64,000 nucleotides of DNA from Unio delphinus. Lineage: Eukaryota > Mollusca > Bivalvia > Unionida > Unionidae. Position numbers and translations under genes: made by a program. Shown here piece by piece: positions 33,404 through 45,269 of this stretch (within the stretch, counting starts at the first letter, position 1; every line of letters begins with the position of its first letter). A model generated the notes under the pieces. The model was not told where the DNA came from. It searched no databases and saw only the letters and a list, made by a program, of their open reading frames with translations. The DNA lies in contig JAQISU010000233.1 in the NCBI GenBank assembly GCA_029339505.1, forward strand, positions 2,092,001 through 2,156,000, read 5' to 3'.

Positions 33404-34090
33404 CCTCATCAGAATGTGTAATTAATTCATGTGTAATTCGTGAGGAATAATATTATTATAGAGGATGTTTGCGCGGACCAAAAATAGTATTTAAGATAAT
33501 GTTTTGTTTGTTTTTCTTTCTTATAGGAATTTTACGATTATTGTACTATTTACCTCATCAGAATGTGTAATTCGGAAGAGTTTCGTGAAATTCTCTGCCA
33601 CTTACCCTATCAGAATTTGGAAATCGGACAATTTGCCTCAATTGTACTTGTACACACCCGATCAGAATATTTATTTCATGAGGAATAATACTATTATTAT
33701 ATAGAATTTTCACGCTAACCTCTCAGTACTTATTACTTTCACTCTCTATGCTCGGACGAACTTGCTACTTTCATTTTTAAATTTGTAATATCAGAAATGA
33801 TATTATTAATATTTTCATAATTCATTATATAATAAATTTTAAATTTAAATTAGCAATATAATATACAAAACAACACAAGCCCATGTAAAACACTGAGTTA
33901 CCTTACGACATATTTGTAGGCTCAGCACACGAAATCAACTCCTACGTGAACCCTTAGCATGTCAAACAACAGTCTAGCATGCTCAAAATGATGTGTTTGG
34001 TGTATGGCGACACAGTACACACAATTTCTTTATGTGAACTCTTAATTAAGGGCAGCACAGTACATCAATCTTAATTAATGACAGCACCAT
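33404..34090. other. Degenerate direct repeats, no gene
   Basis: CTCATCAGAATGTGTAATT occurs at about 33400 and 33555, with further partial copies to 33700 and GAGGAATAATA(C/T)TATTATA at 33440 and 33680. TTAATTAAGGGCAGCAC near 34044 echoes the 69-bp repeat of element 1. Confidence 0.5.
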
Positions 34091-34094
34091 TTCA

Positions 34095-35431
34095 TTATGC
34101 CAACTCCTTGGACTGGTCAGTGAGTCTGAAATTAAATCTCGTTAACGAATTATTTTGACATGGCATATATATGTAAACTGAAATAGTTGGATCCTCAATA
34201 ATTAGAAATCCTGGAGGAGCTGTTGGTGCAAATGAATATAAAATATATCCCTGCTGAGTTTGATTTGATCCCTCGAGATTTATTTGATTGCTTCCTTCGA
34301 TGACATCACATACTAAATTCAATGCGATCAACGAGGATATATTGACATTTTGAGGGGTAATATGTCTACCGCCTCTGTCTGGGTCATTATTATATGTCAG
34401 GATAGTTGTTTGTTGTGGTGCTGTATTTTTCCATACGTCGTGTATTCTTTTAAAACCAACATCAATGGCATCATTGAGAGATTTTTTTATATATTATGTC
34501 CGTGTATATCCGTGTAGTTTGAGCGTGGGAAGGGAATGTCTTCTACGCATATATTATATACTGTCGCAAACTTTGTTCTCGTTTTAGAATTAATATCACC
34601 TAATACCTCTTGAATAATTTGCAAATGAAATGTTTCCATGTCATTGATGATTTTGTTACATGTTTCTACGACGCTGATAAATATCTCGGGTGAGAATACC
34701 GGATTTAAGAGATATTAACAACAGCGAAAAATCATTATTCATCGCTGTGAAATTTTCAGTGATTTTATCTTGTCTGGTTGCGTAATATCTTCGGTTGCGG
34801 TCGTCTATCATTCCAGTGAAAATATTCCACCTGGTGTATTCGTTATAATTTTTTACTGGATTATCGAGTTTTATCTTGTCAGTACTATAATCTAATTTGT
34901 ATGGTTCAGGATTAAGTAGTTCCTGTCGAGGTGGATTTTCAGGCCACCCCAGTATTGTTCTTATAGAACTCTGACAGATATCTACGACATAACTGGGTGC
35001 GTTTATCTCGATCGCAGATGATAGTGTCGGCTCGTGAACCGTTATCGCGATTTTCGATTCTGTTGCAGTAATTGATTTTATTATGCGTTGCAATTCATCA
35101 TTGATTTGTTTAATTTGGTATGACCCAGATGGCAGCGAAACAACGTTCCAGTTCAATCGGGTTCATTCCTATTCGCAAACGCCAAGGAATTATTCGGTTG
35201 TTGACCGCCAAATACTGTCGACCTAATATTAGGCCAACTATGTCATACTCGGAATTTTGCTAACGCTATCACCTTCACCGGAATCGGAGTAGGGAAATTC
35301 ACACTGAATTCAGGATTTCTTGAGGTTATTGAGATCATGCTGGTCTTCACCGGTGTGGTATTTTCCGTTATTTGTTGAATCGGTTCGGTATTTTTTACTA
35401 TTCGTTGAAGTAGTTCTTGCGGGGATGCCAT
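34095..35431 (-). pseudogene. Penton-like protein, cassette copy C
   Basis: Parts at 35431-35243 (MASPQELLQRIVKNTEP and the PTPIPVK strand), 35156-34656 (GSYQIKQINDELQR, VHEPTLSSAIEINAPSYVV, ILGWPE) and 34331-34095 (LVCDVIEGSNQ, TAPPGFLI, DQSKELA). It follows the same order as copies A and B on the same strand, but outside the right terminal repeat. Its central part (NYNEYTRWNIFTGMIDD) is better preserved than in the other copies. Confidence 0.65.
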
Positions 35432-35434
35432 TGT

Positions 35435-35830
35435 AATTATTATTGTCTCGCTCTAATTCCAGCATAGTTGACTCATACAACTGGACCATTCTCGAAAACT
35501 CATCCTCGGTTATTGTCGTGTCGTCGAGTGTTGACGCTGTCAACTTAGATAATTGTGAGTACGCGGTAGATACCGCAGTATATCTAACAGTGTAATATTG
35601 CAGTTTTTGTTGAGAACACGATGATATTTTTTTTTATCGCGATGGCTATTCCAGCGGCGGTTGGCACCACAGATAAACAAATCGGAATAACAGCCGGAGC
35701 GGTCATTGTAACTGATGATATAACAATACCAACGCCGGTTATTAAGCCAGACATCGAGTATACAGCTACATCGATGGCAATGATTATTCACCGGTATTTT
35801 TTTAATTTTTGTTCAGTATGTTTTTTTTAA
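35435..35830 (-). pseudogene. Small membrane/coiled-coil protein, cassette copy C
   Basis: The acidic helix near 35543-35480 (STLDDTTITEDEFSRMVQLY) and a hydrophobic region upstream (about 35790-35640, Val/Ile/Pro/Ala-rich in the minus strand) match copies A and B. Frames are shifted. Confidence 0.45.
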
Positions 35831-35839
35831 TTCGCCGGT

Positions 35840-35950
35840 GAATTCAATTTAGTTGTTTACTTAAATCCGCTACGAATTTCACATACCATGTTACCGAAAC
35901 CCTACCCAGATTATTATCATTCGGTGTTATTTTGAACTGCTACTGTGGTT
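35840..35950 (-). pseudogene. Fibre head C-terminus, cassette copy C
   Basis: The minus-strand frame reads VTWYVKFVADLSKQLN, the last segment of the fibre head of copies A and B. Upstream of 35950 the similarity ends. Confidence 0.55.
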
Positions 35951-38900
35951 TTCATCGTCTAACATATCTTTTTCCTTCTGTCTCTTTTGTTTTCGTGACC
36001 TCTTCGCCAGATCTGGCATGACTTACGGACCAAGTTCACAACATGACTTCATCAGGGTGTTTGTTCGATAGTACCTGGTTAGCACAGTTCCTCACTGATG
36101 TGAAAAACATCTACGAATTTAGCAGCTTTAATTATTCAGCTTTTTCCTTCATTAGATTTTTTGTTCATGTTGATGCACCACCCTATATGTTAATCTCTGA
36201 AGGAAAATGTATATGCTCATTAGCAACAACAGTGAAAGAGCCTCGAAAGCCATCACCACTGCACGATCATCTCGTGCCACGAATCGTTAATTCAACTGTG
36301 TCTGCTGAACACTGGGTAAATAATATCATATGCGCATGATCCAAAACAGTATTTCTGATACCTATGATTTCAGAATCATCAGAGTTGCCGTTGATGTTTA
36401 CATCTATGGGCTTCTGCAATTTTCGTTGTCTTTCTAGCGTTTTTCATCATCTAACTGCTGAACATGATGTTCTATTGTTTTATCAATTCTGTACCCATTT
36501 TATGATATATAGATCCTTGAAAGGATATGTTGTATGATATGCTGACGAGCTTAACAGAACAAAACCTTCATCCTACTTATGTCTACTACTCTTACCTGAT
36601 CGTATGGCGACATTTATTGTCAGGGTAAAATAAAGATAAAATGTTGAAGCCGAAATACATTCTCAAGAAAACTTCAACGTCATCGATAGTGACTTTATAT
36701 GACTGTGTTTTAATGCTATTCTTTAAAGTAATCGTATCTGGCTGATAAATATCTATATGTAATCTCTGGTGTGATGAAGTAATTTAGAACATTTATAATA
36801 AGGACATTGGGAAGTGAATTGTATGCATCCGCAATGTCAGCCTTATTTGTGTCTGCCTCCGAGATTGATCGTTAGATCCTTCCTGATAAGATATCTCAAG
36901 CGTATCAATTTTCAATAAGCCTTTCCTTCGACTGATTGAATGATAACTAGCATACCGTTATTCATTACACGATGAATGGAAATATTGGACTAGAGGGATT
37001 TATAGTAATTAGTTTTTCTCTCGGAGGATCTTTTCTTTAATACCTTTTCAAGATGACAAAGAAACATCAGAACAATCCACGCGCGTCCGTAGAGGCATGA
37101 TTATGTTGGAAACACTTTAACGAAGCTTCACTTCTCATGTACTTACATCCGCACAAAATGTCAAAACTTATTTGTATATTTGTCAAGAGAGTCCATCCGT
37201 ATGTCTGGAGAGAATTGTCTCTCCGGGTTTCTCATTATCTTCTGTCATCTAATGATCCCTTTTTACACTAGTTCCCCTAGGTATGCCGGTAGCTCGTCCT
37301 GACGAATATTTAGCATAAAACATTTAACACCTTTAGCTTTTGTGTTGATCAACACATAATACATTCCAGTGCTTAGCGTTCAGCTGTTAATCGTTGTGGT
37401 GCAGCCGGTAACACACCTTGCTATTGTCCAGGTTTACTGAACAAGAATCATCTGGTTCAGTCACAATAAACAGACTCTAAAAATGACAAGTATTTATTCT
37501 TTCTATATTTTCCTCATAACATACATTTTATAGTTCTGCTTAAATCTGATGTAGATACAGACTAGTTGCATACCCCGATCAACAAATCAATTTACACGTT
37601 CATGCACCTCTCTATATAATTATCGCTGGGGAAACATGCTAATTAGTAATAACAGTCTTCTTTACAACATTAAAAGACACACCCAGCGCAAAGTTAAGTC
37701 AGTTCTTCCCATTTAGATTTAATATTAAATATATAGCTCGTTATTTCACATTACTGGCTCCTCAAATCAATAAATTCCCTTGATGTATTTCCGACAATTT
37801 GAAAGCTTATAACTGCTGAAACAGGCGGTATTGTGCTTCAACCATGCTCATTTTGAAAGTAATAACTGTTTAAAACATCACTGATAGGCAAAACAGGATG
37901 AAGCCTTTAAGTAAAATTCATTTTTCTACAGATAATAAATCCTGTATTATCTATATTCTTGGTTCCCTGCTATTAGCTGCCAACATTAATTGTAAAATAA
38001 ATGGGGGATATATACAATGATAAGACCTAAAAGAAAAACAGGAAAACGTCAATATCTTCTATTGTTAATGAATGTATGTGTTCTTAGTTCTTAAGTTATC
38101 CTTAACGTTATTGTAACTGTCTGGTAAATATTGATGTATTCGCCTGATATAGAGAAGCAAGTTAGAATATATATGACTTCTACTTGCATGATCGATAACC
38201 AGAGCCTTCTAACATACTTTTCAGCAGCAGGAGTATTAAATATATAAAAATATTTCTATGTTTCTCTGTTCCCTTCCAAACAGAAATAAAAAAGAATAAA
38301 TATGTAATGAATGTATACAAATGTATGTATTCCAGTGGTAAAATCAAGTAGATGTATGACACAGTCGAGTTGTTTTCTAAGTCACATCAGCATATTTGTT
38401 TTCTTGGCCATAACCATTTGTTCAATACAAAAGAACCTATGATCAATTTCACAAACTATACATGACTCTTTATACAGGAATGAAACCATTAAATGTATTA
38501 TATTTCCCTAATGCATCTTATTGTATTGTACCTGATGCACGACTGAACTAGATAAAATGGACAATATTGTCAACATGGAATGCTAGAACAAATGATCCGA
38601 TCAAAACCATTTTAAAGTATTTTACCAGCATAATTTTATAGAACATCAGCATACAATTTTAAAATGTTTTGGTTCTTCTTCCGTTTTAATATACTTGTAT
38701 GAAACTGTGTCTTGCATATATTCGTATACAGTGATAAAGTTTATAATAGTGAAATATAGTAATAAAATAGATGAATCAAAATGTTATGAGTACAAAACAA
38801 ATGAGTCAATAATCAATGAATTATCATTCAAGAAGCTTTCAATATTTAATGGTTGTTTTGCTCTTTCTTCTATCATAAATATATTGTATTATTCTTTCAT

Positions 38901-41858
38901 GATCTGCATTCATATACTTATTAACATTATGAAAATAATGAAAACTATACAGTGTAAGAAGAAAGGAGAAGAATGGAAGAAACATACACGACTTTTCAAC
39001 AGATACAATTTTAAGCACTTTAATACAGTCTAACGAAAAATTTCACAAACGAGCGAAGTCGCATAATTCCTAACCTAGGAGTAGAATCACCCCACGTGTT
39101 ATTGATATGTGGAAGATTTTTTCATATAAAAAGTCCGCTATTCTATTCCTAATTTGCATTGTATGAAACGACCATAGTGTTTCTTGTCAGAAATATTTTC
39201 CAAGTAATTACGCAAATCAATTCCTATAAGCTGAATATAGGTGCACTAATTATGCTCATATTACATAACTCATGGCAGATGTACACACGAATCACACAGT
39301 CATAAGCTGAAAGCCTTTGGATTTGTTTCGAGACGTCAGTTTTTGATGACTCTCTTGATGGAATGGGTTTTAGGTGTATATTGCTTGGACAAATAAAATC
39401 CTCGTAATCCTGCGTCTTTTGCAGGCCTTCTCTTGGTAATAGTATTGAGTTAATATGTCATTAATAAATTATTCCAACATAATTTATCAATCCCTAATTA
39501 TAAGGCTGCAGTTAGTTTTTATACAGATCAAACTCAATTGGCCTTAGGTTCCTGTTATTTCATTTACCTTTACGAATGAACTCTGTAGTCTTGGCGGACA
39601 CCATATAGCCTGATCACATCTTCACTTGAATGTTGTAAGATATACGAGATTGAACCTCGCATTTTCTGAAATGTTTTATTTTGTTAGATACTTTGCAGTT
39701 GATCTGGATTCGAATTTAAACGATCGCCTTGAGTTGTTAACACACAATATACTTCCGAAAATACATGCTACTGATCGTATTTTGACTTTGGTCAATGTCT
39801 TGATAGTTTTCAAATCATGTACCTAGCATTTCACATCTTACTGAGAAAAAATATTCCTTTCAAAAACTCATTTTGCATTGCTAACAGGTTTAAAACGATT
39901 ATGAATGCTACTACTTAGATCAATCGCTTGATTACTTAAGACTGAATCTCTGAGACCTAGCTCATACCCTTACTTCAACATATATTAATCTAAACTACAA
40001 CACGTAACAGCCCTACAATTTTAACAAGAGATATAATCCCTTAATAGATAATATATTAGATTAAAGCATGGATTTTGAACGCATAAACCCAAATGATATC
40101 GATGTTATATATATGCTGATGTTTTCTCGTGACATCTAAATGATTATTAAAAATGTTACCAAGTTGTTCAAAATATATTCCAGATCAAGATTTCATGATA
40201 AATCAAAGGATAAACGAATGATTTCATGTGGTCCGTTTCCATCTTCTAAAGGATCCATCAAGAACTTCGAAATACCCGCTGGTCCAGAGTGTTTGGCCCG
40301 TCAGACTAAATTAACCAACATTAACCAGCATCGTCCTTCAAGCCAACATCAACAGTTACTGCAGTATCCGGTTTACATAAGTTCCGCAAAGATAGACAAC
40401 TGCCAATAATAGCTCAAACACAATAACTGATCCGTGTACTACATAAGACACATATTAGAATGAATACTCTATGCACATTATTCACAAGTGTCCACGATCT
40501 GGCTTTGTTTCAATATCTTAAGAACTACTGTACGATAGTAGTAGTAGTAATAGAAGCAGTACTAGTAAATGGCGTTATGTAACATAGTTCTCACCTAATA
40601 ATAATTTAGAATACATTCTGGATCATTATATATATTAATTAATTTAATCACATGTAATGAATAGCAAGCAGGAATAAAGAATTACAATTATACATTATTA
40701 TTATACAGCTCAAGATCGCTTTCAGAAAGGGGGCAGCATCCAGCAAAACTAGACTCCTCTGCCATGTGACGATAACAAGCAATATAAGTGCTATTGAGGT
40801 GATCAAACTCATGGGCAGAGAACTCGGGATATATGTGCCTCCTACAGGTAGAGCTTAGTCCGTGCATTAGGGAGTAAAAAGAACCTAATATTTCGAAATC
40901 ACCAAGGCTAAAAGCCATTATTTGCGCAATTCTGTATTCGGCAACGAAACCCATATACATTTATATCCATATATAATACCAATATTTTTGTGCAGATAAT
41001 ATGGTTTCAACTTTTCGTCATATTAACTTGCCCACTGCAACACATTTAGACCAAATGCTCATGTTAATCGCCATTAGGAAAGCTTTTCCATATCACGCGG
41101 CTAGCAGAGTTCTTAATTGCTGTGAAATATTCCACCATTATCGTCATTTTTGTTCAACAGTTGTCGATATGTTTCAGACCTTGCTGCCAGAGAACTTTTA
41201 TATTTGCGATACTCCTAGAGTCTTTAACACCTTCTGCGTGTTTTTAGTCTAGACCTGTTACATGCTCTTCTACCATCAAGGGAAGAAACAAATTCCTTTG
41301 CTTGAAATGACCAATGGTCTTTAATTTTATTCCTATCCTTCTTACGAGATTCCGATGCTTATTGATATAATTCATTGAAGATACATACTGGAGTAGACTT
41401 TTAACTTTCTCTGATGGCTACACCTGGAAACCTATTATCAACTATATTGCCTGATGAACAGGATGCTTGATCTATTGTGGCCGCAATTGCATATTCATGA
41501 TCGTCTCAGTAACCCCCATAATTCCTCTGCTCTGCTTCAACGTGCAATAATATTATTATGTACTATGCTGACTTGATTCTTATATCTCCTCAAATAGTCT
41601 CAGCTGATCATGTATGACTTCTAGCGTGCGAGTTGTCATCATTTCTTTGGAGAGATTAAGTCAATCTACATCGACCTTTATACAACGATGCTCTCTAAAC
41701 ACCTTTCGGGCGCATGTTGTTCTCGAGGAACCGCCAAGAGTCATTTTTGCTGAAACCATATTTGCGTGATGACCATTCTATGGTTCTAGCATGGTACATG
41801 GGTTGCGAAGAAGGAAATGCACTGACTTCTATCTTGCTATTTTCGGACGTCCTGCTAC

Positions 41859-41860
<2 letters not shown>
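35951..41860. other. Host sequence, no recognisable gene
   Basis: AT-rich with scattered frames under about 115 codons, none showing a domain I recognise. No RNA gene or mobile element was identified. Confidence 0.5.

Positions 41861-41862
<2 letters not shown>

Positions 41863-41920
<58 letters not shown>
41863..41920 (+). repeat. (TC)29 microsatellite
   Basis: Perfect dinucleotide array just downstream of the IAP-type RING exon. Confidence 0.95.
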
Positions 41921-41922
<2 letters not shown>

Positions 41923-41975
41923 TGTTGGTTATGATGTAAGTAACGACAAGGTACCGAATTTTCGGAATGACATTA

Positions 41976-42188
41976 TTATGACACGTACGTTTTCACTTTT
42001 TGTATGATTTGTTGCTGGCACTTCATACATACATTTGTCTCCTTGGCACAGATATCACATAAATCCATATGTAAGTATGGTAGAAAAAGCATAGTTCTAT
42101 TCTGCGCCTGGCATTGTTTGCATAGCATCGTGCTTTTCAATCTGTGGTTTTCTGCAAGCAGTTCAATACTTTCAGAAATGAAAAACAT
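41976..42188 (-). CDS. IAP-type RING finger, terminal exon or fragment
   Basis: The minus-strand frame ends at a natural stop after KVKTYVS and contains MLCKQCQ, MLFLPYLHMDLC and CDICAKETNVCMKC. This is the C-terminal RING of inhibitor-of-apoptosis ligases, which also sits at the extreme C-terminus of those proteins. One zinc ligand appears changed (Tyr where FLPC normally gives Cys), so the domain may be inactive. A CTTGCAG acceptor-like site precedes AAAACCAC within the frame, which would fit a last exon. No BIR domain lies nearby on this strand; the BIR gene at 61.5-62.0 kb belongs to element 2. Confidence 0.65.
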   Translation of the reverse strand: MFFISESIELLAENHRLKSTMLCKQCQAQNRTMLFLPYLHMDLCDICAKETNVCMKCQQQIIQKVKTYVS

Positions 42189-42199
42189 GAGATCTCTTA

Positions 42200-43020
42200 A
42201 TCTTTACACACTCAGGCTAGACCAGAAAATTAAAACATGATAACTTAACCTTTTAGCCACGCACATTAGCAAATAGTGTAAGGAAGCTTACATATAAGTC
42301 AATTAGAACAAAGGCTTGCTGAACCTCGTTCGTTTTCGATCATAACAGCGTTAAGGAAGGAACAACTGGTTTTTCTAAAATGGCGATATCTCAAAATCTT
42401 TATCAACACAAAGTTGTGATGATCATTCCGAATGAAAAACCTTAAAAACGTTAAAATACAAATTTTCGTGACACATAACAATAATTTTATATTATTTTTT
42501 GTAATCAGTAAATGCTTATTCGGATGTTCAATCTAAACTTTAAAAATAAATGATTTTTACACTGCCACAGCAAAGCACTTCGACATGACTAATTTTAGCA
42601 CTACAAATACATACAGTAATTAACCGTATGTTACAGAACTATTAAAATATGCGTTATTTACCGTCATGTTTTTATCCTTTCACAACCTCTGTTATCTCCA
42701 TGTATAATCGAATGAGATCTTGAGTTACGAGGTCCATGCCGTTTTCCTCAGCTTGAAATATAACGTCGAGTATCTAAATCGCTGGCGGAAAAGACTGATC
42801 TGCAAGAGATATCAAATTCAGATTTTAATCAACCAGTAATTCACGACACATCGTGTCTCCAACAAATACAAACCAAGCGACTGGCAAACATCTTATACTC
42901 GCTTCCTCTATAAATCTCTATAACCATGTTTGTTGCAAAAAATATGAATCGCTTGCTTCATAACAGTATGGCACGTATCTCAACATAACAAATTAGAAAC
43001 AACAGGAGTAGTTAATGGGG
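42200..43020. other. Host sequence, no gene seen
   Basis: AT-rich without a recognisable ORF or repeat. Confidence 0.45.
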
Positions 43021-43027
43021 GCACCCT

Positions 43028-43310
43028 GGGGACAATGGAAAATCCAGTCAAAAACAGCTTGGGCTACTCTGGGGACAAGATTTCTGGGGACAATGGGAAA
43101 TCCAGTAAAAAACAGCTTGGGCTACTCTGGGGCAAAAGGTCGTGGGGCAGTCTAGGGACAAGGGGAATTTAACATGGTGGGTCTGTCTAGGGACAAGGGA
43201 AATTAAACATGGTGGGTCTGTCTAGGGACAAGGGGAATTTAACATGGTGGGCCTGTCTAGGGACAAGGGGGAATTAAACATGGTGGGTCTGTCTAGTAAC
43301 AAGGGGAAAA
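43028..43310 (+). repeat. Minisatellite cluster: 58-bp and 35-bp units
   Basis: GGGGACAATGG-type units at 43028 and 43086 (period 58) are followed by TCTAGGGACAA at 43151, 43186, 43221 and 43256 and a variant at 43292 (period 35-36). It lies just left of the first histone-like 3' end. Confidence 0.85.
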
Positions 43311-43330
43311 TGGAGGCAAAGAAAGCTACT

Positions 43331-43367
43331 ATCTTTTCGAGGTATAGGAGTGGCCCTAAAAAGGGCC
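43331..43367 (-). terminator. Histone-type 3' end: stem-loop plus downstream element, unit 1
   Basis: Minus strand: CAAA, then GGCCCTTTTTAGGGCC (43367-43352; perfect 6-bp stem, 4-base loop), then ACTCC, and 11 bases further CTCGAAAAGAT (43341-43331). Replication-dependent histone mRNAs end with exactly this layout: an SLBP-bound stem-loop and a purine-rich element that pairs with U7 snRNA. It starts only about 18 bases after the stop codon of the gene at 43385. Confidence 0.7.
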
Positions 43368-43384
43368 TTTGGATACTTCTTCTT

Positions 43385-43930
43385 TTATTGTCTGCCGTTG
43401 TTCCACCACCTTTTGATTTTACCAAGGATCCCCGTTTTCTTCTTCTTCTTCTTCTTCTTCTTCTTCTTCTTCTTCTTCTTCTTCTTCTTCTTCTTCTTCT
43501 TCTTCTTCTCGTCCTCGGGAATCCAGTTAAGATGTCCCATAGCTCTAAACTTTTCCTGAACTTTGATCCATCTTTGATTTATTTGATCAAAGTCCTCTTT
43601 CTTACTTTTGTTCTTTTGTTCCTTTCTCTCCTTAACCCACTTTTCTTTAATGTGGATCACCTGTTCTTCCATAACCATTCTCATGATTGCTTCTGCTTTC
43701 TTTAGCTGGTCTAGACCCCACTTCATTCTTATATATTTTGTTTTAATACGTCTTCTTAATTTCTTGACTTCCTCCTCTATCATGCCTTCTAAAAGTTCTC
43801 TCGCTAATTTTAAATGGCTTACAAAGCCCAGGTTACATTGAAATTCTTCCTTAAGTCTTTCCACTTCATACTCTGCATCAAAGATCCCAAACCAGCTGTC
43901 TCGGAGTTGGATAAACAATTCGATATTCAT
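43385..43930 (-). CDS. Coiled-coil protein with histone-like 3' end, unit 1
   Basis: ATG at 43930 gives 182 codons: MNIELFIQLRDSWFGIFDAE, then long charged helices (LARELLEGMIEEEVKKLRRR, DQLKKAEAIMRMVMEEQV, KEKWVKERKEQ), then a lysine run from a (GAA)n tract at 43436-43509. It is not a histone. A TATA element at about 43983 and the stem-loop at 43352 make a complete transcription unit of about 650 bases. The microsatellite may have lengthened the tail. Function is unknown; relationship to the genes at 44563 and 46871 is weak and may reflect coiled-coil composition. Confidence 0.5.
   Translation of the reverse strand: MNIELFIQLRDSWFGIFDAEYEVERLKEEFQCNLGFVSHLKLARELLEGMIEEEVKKLRRRIKTKYIRMKWGLDQLKKAEAIMRMVMEEQVIHIKEKWVKERKEQKNKSKKEDFDQINQRWIKVQEKFRAMGHLNWIPEDEKKKKKKKKKKKKKKKKKKKKKKKKTGILGKIKRWWNNGRQ
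43436..43509 (+). repeat. (TTC)n microsatellite within unit 1
   Basis: About 25 TTC copies (GAA on the coding strand), read as poly-Lys in the gene frame. Confidence 0.9.
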
Positions 43931-43970
43931 CTTAATGTGTTCAAAGATTTGAATGGCTCCAAGGACCAAC

Positions 43971-44017
43971 GAGTGCGTATATATATCTTAAGCATGGACG
44001 TGAAGGACAACACCCCT
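43971..44017 (-). promoter_or_regulatory. Promoter of unit 1
   Basis: Minus strand: GGGGTGTTGTCCTTCACGTC, then ATGCTTAAG and ATATATATACGC. The first block is nearly identical to blocks at 46709-46738 and 47991-48018, and a TATA box follows as at 47981. Confidence 0.6.
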
Positions 44018-44036
44018 TGCACTCACTTTTCATATT

Positions 44037-44440
44037 ATATCCTATTCACAAACCATATTATATACTATCCAAAAACACCATGTACTATCCACACACACGG
44101 GGAAGTAGCCAAACACACCATATCATTTACTATCCAAAATCACACCATTTACTAACCACACACACACACACACGGGAAGCAGCCAAAACAAACCATATTA
44201 TATACTATTCAAAATCACACCCTATACTACCCACACACACGGGAAGCAGCCAAAACAAACCATATTATATACTATCCAGAATCACACCCTATACTACCCA
44301 CACACACGGGAAGCAGCCAAAACAAACCATATTATATACTATCCAAAATCACACCCTATACTATCCACACACACGGGAAGCAGCCAAAACACACCATATT
44401 ATATACTATCCAAAATCACACCATATACTATCTAAAAAGA
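44037..44440 (+). repeat. 67-bp tandem repeat, about 6 copies
   Basis: CACACGGGAAGCAGCCAAAAC recurs with an exact 67-base period (GGGAAGC at 44174, 44241, 44308, 44375), with a degenerate copy near 44098. It lies between unit 1's promoter and unit 2's 3' end. Confidence 0.85.
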
Positions 44441-44495
44441 GTTAGTGTTTATAATTACACTACTCCTCTATCATACCCATTGGCAATTCACATAG

Positions 44496-44535
44496 TATTT
44501 CTTTTCTAGACATTTGGGTAGCCCTGAGAAGGGCT
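44496..44535 (-). terminator. Histone-type 3' end, unit 2
   Basis: Minus strand: AAAAAC, AGCCCTTCTCAGGGCT (44535-44520; perfect stem), ACCCA, then 10 bases on TCTAGAAAAGAAAT. The ACCCA tail and GAAAAGA element match histone pre-mRNA features. It begins about 27 bases after the stop at 44563. Confidence 0.75.
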
Positions 44536-44562
44536 GTTTTTAAAACTTCAAATTGCACCTGG

Positions 44563-45030
44563 TTAATGCTGGCATCTTCCAGGTCTAGCCCCACACACAC
44601 ATCGTCTGCTCCAATCGTTCTCCCAATTCACTCTTGTGATTGGGAGCGCAGAGGGAGAATGATTGGCTTCACTATCCCAGTCTTCACTTTGAGGGATAGT
44701 GAAAACTTCACTCTCTATTCTCCTATTCCGCAACCGTGGATGAGGCTGTGGTTGTTGCGGCTGAAACTGTGGTTGATGCGGCGGGGATTGTGCCTGTAGT
44801 GGACGAGCTGATTCTGGTGGTGAAGGTGTCCTCACCATGGGTGCAACTTTACTACTCTGTCGCATGATACGGTGAGGCGAAATTGTCAATTTCATTTCCT
44901 TCTTTTTCCTCTCCTCCTCTTCTTTAATTCTGTCCTCTTCTGCTATAGCCTCTATTGCCAACTCATCCAGGAGATGCCTAGCATTCTCCAGGTGCATCTG
45001 TAGTTCTCTCAACTTTTCTACTCTATTCAT
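44563..45030 (-). CDS. Coiled-coil/proline-rich protein with histone-like 3' end, unit 2
   Basis: ATG at 45030, 155 codons. The N-terminal helix MNRVEKLRELQMHLENARHL runs into an acidic-basic coil (EEDRIKEEEERKKKEMK). A Pro/Gln-rich low-complexity linker and an acidic segment (PQSEDWDSEAN) follow, with a C-terminal RRCVCGARPGRCQH. No known family. The helix resembles units 1 and 3 loosely (…ENAR.LL.EL…). A LINE-3'-end-like module lies just upstream (45060-45265). Confidence 0.5.
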   Translation of the reverse strand: MNRVEKLRELQMHLENARHLLDELAIEAIAEEDRIKEEEERKKKEMKLTISPHRIMRQSSKVAPMVRTPSPPESARPLQAQSPPHQPQFQPQQPQPHPRLRNRRIESEVFTIPQSEDWDSEANHSPSALPITRVNWENDWSRRCVCGARPGRCQH

Positions 45031-45059
45031 CTCCTTTGACTCGATACGTCAACGATAGG

Positions 45060-45265
45060 TAGCCAGACTGACAGACATTTTGGAGTTTAAAGTGAGCGCC
45101 GGCCGCTAAGGGTCATATGGCCCACTAGTTACAGTCAACATGTTGTTGACCATTTATTTCCCAAGGGGAAGGAATAGTGCCACATCCCTACGGGCATTAT
45201 GTGCAAACGAGTGTACTTAATGTTTGGGCGTCACGTTGAATCACTAAAAAGTTACTATCAACATG
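45060..45265 (-). repeat. LINE-3'-end-like module upstream of unit 2
   Basis: Minus strand: a hairpin (45265-45232, arms CATGTTGA/TCAACGTG), then GTGACGCCC, AATGCCCGTAGGGATGTGGC and CTCACTTTAAACTCC. The same order occurs at the 3' end of the LINE at 52136-52320 and upstream of unit 3 (47360-47460). Either an old LINE tail or a shared regulatory module. Confidence 0.5.
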
Positions 45266-45269
45266 AATG

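Noticed and set aside
36043..36339. 98-codon plus-strand ORF
   Set aside because: No domain, low conservation signals and no splice context; left unannotated.
38695..40960. Several 60-112-codon ORFs in the host spacer
   Set aside because: AT-driven open frames without recognisable motifs.
43244..43705. Plus-strand ORF with long poly-Leu and poly-Phe runs
   Set aside because: Antisense reading of the (TTC)n array opposite the coiled-coil gene.
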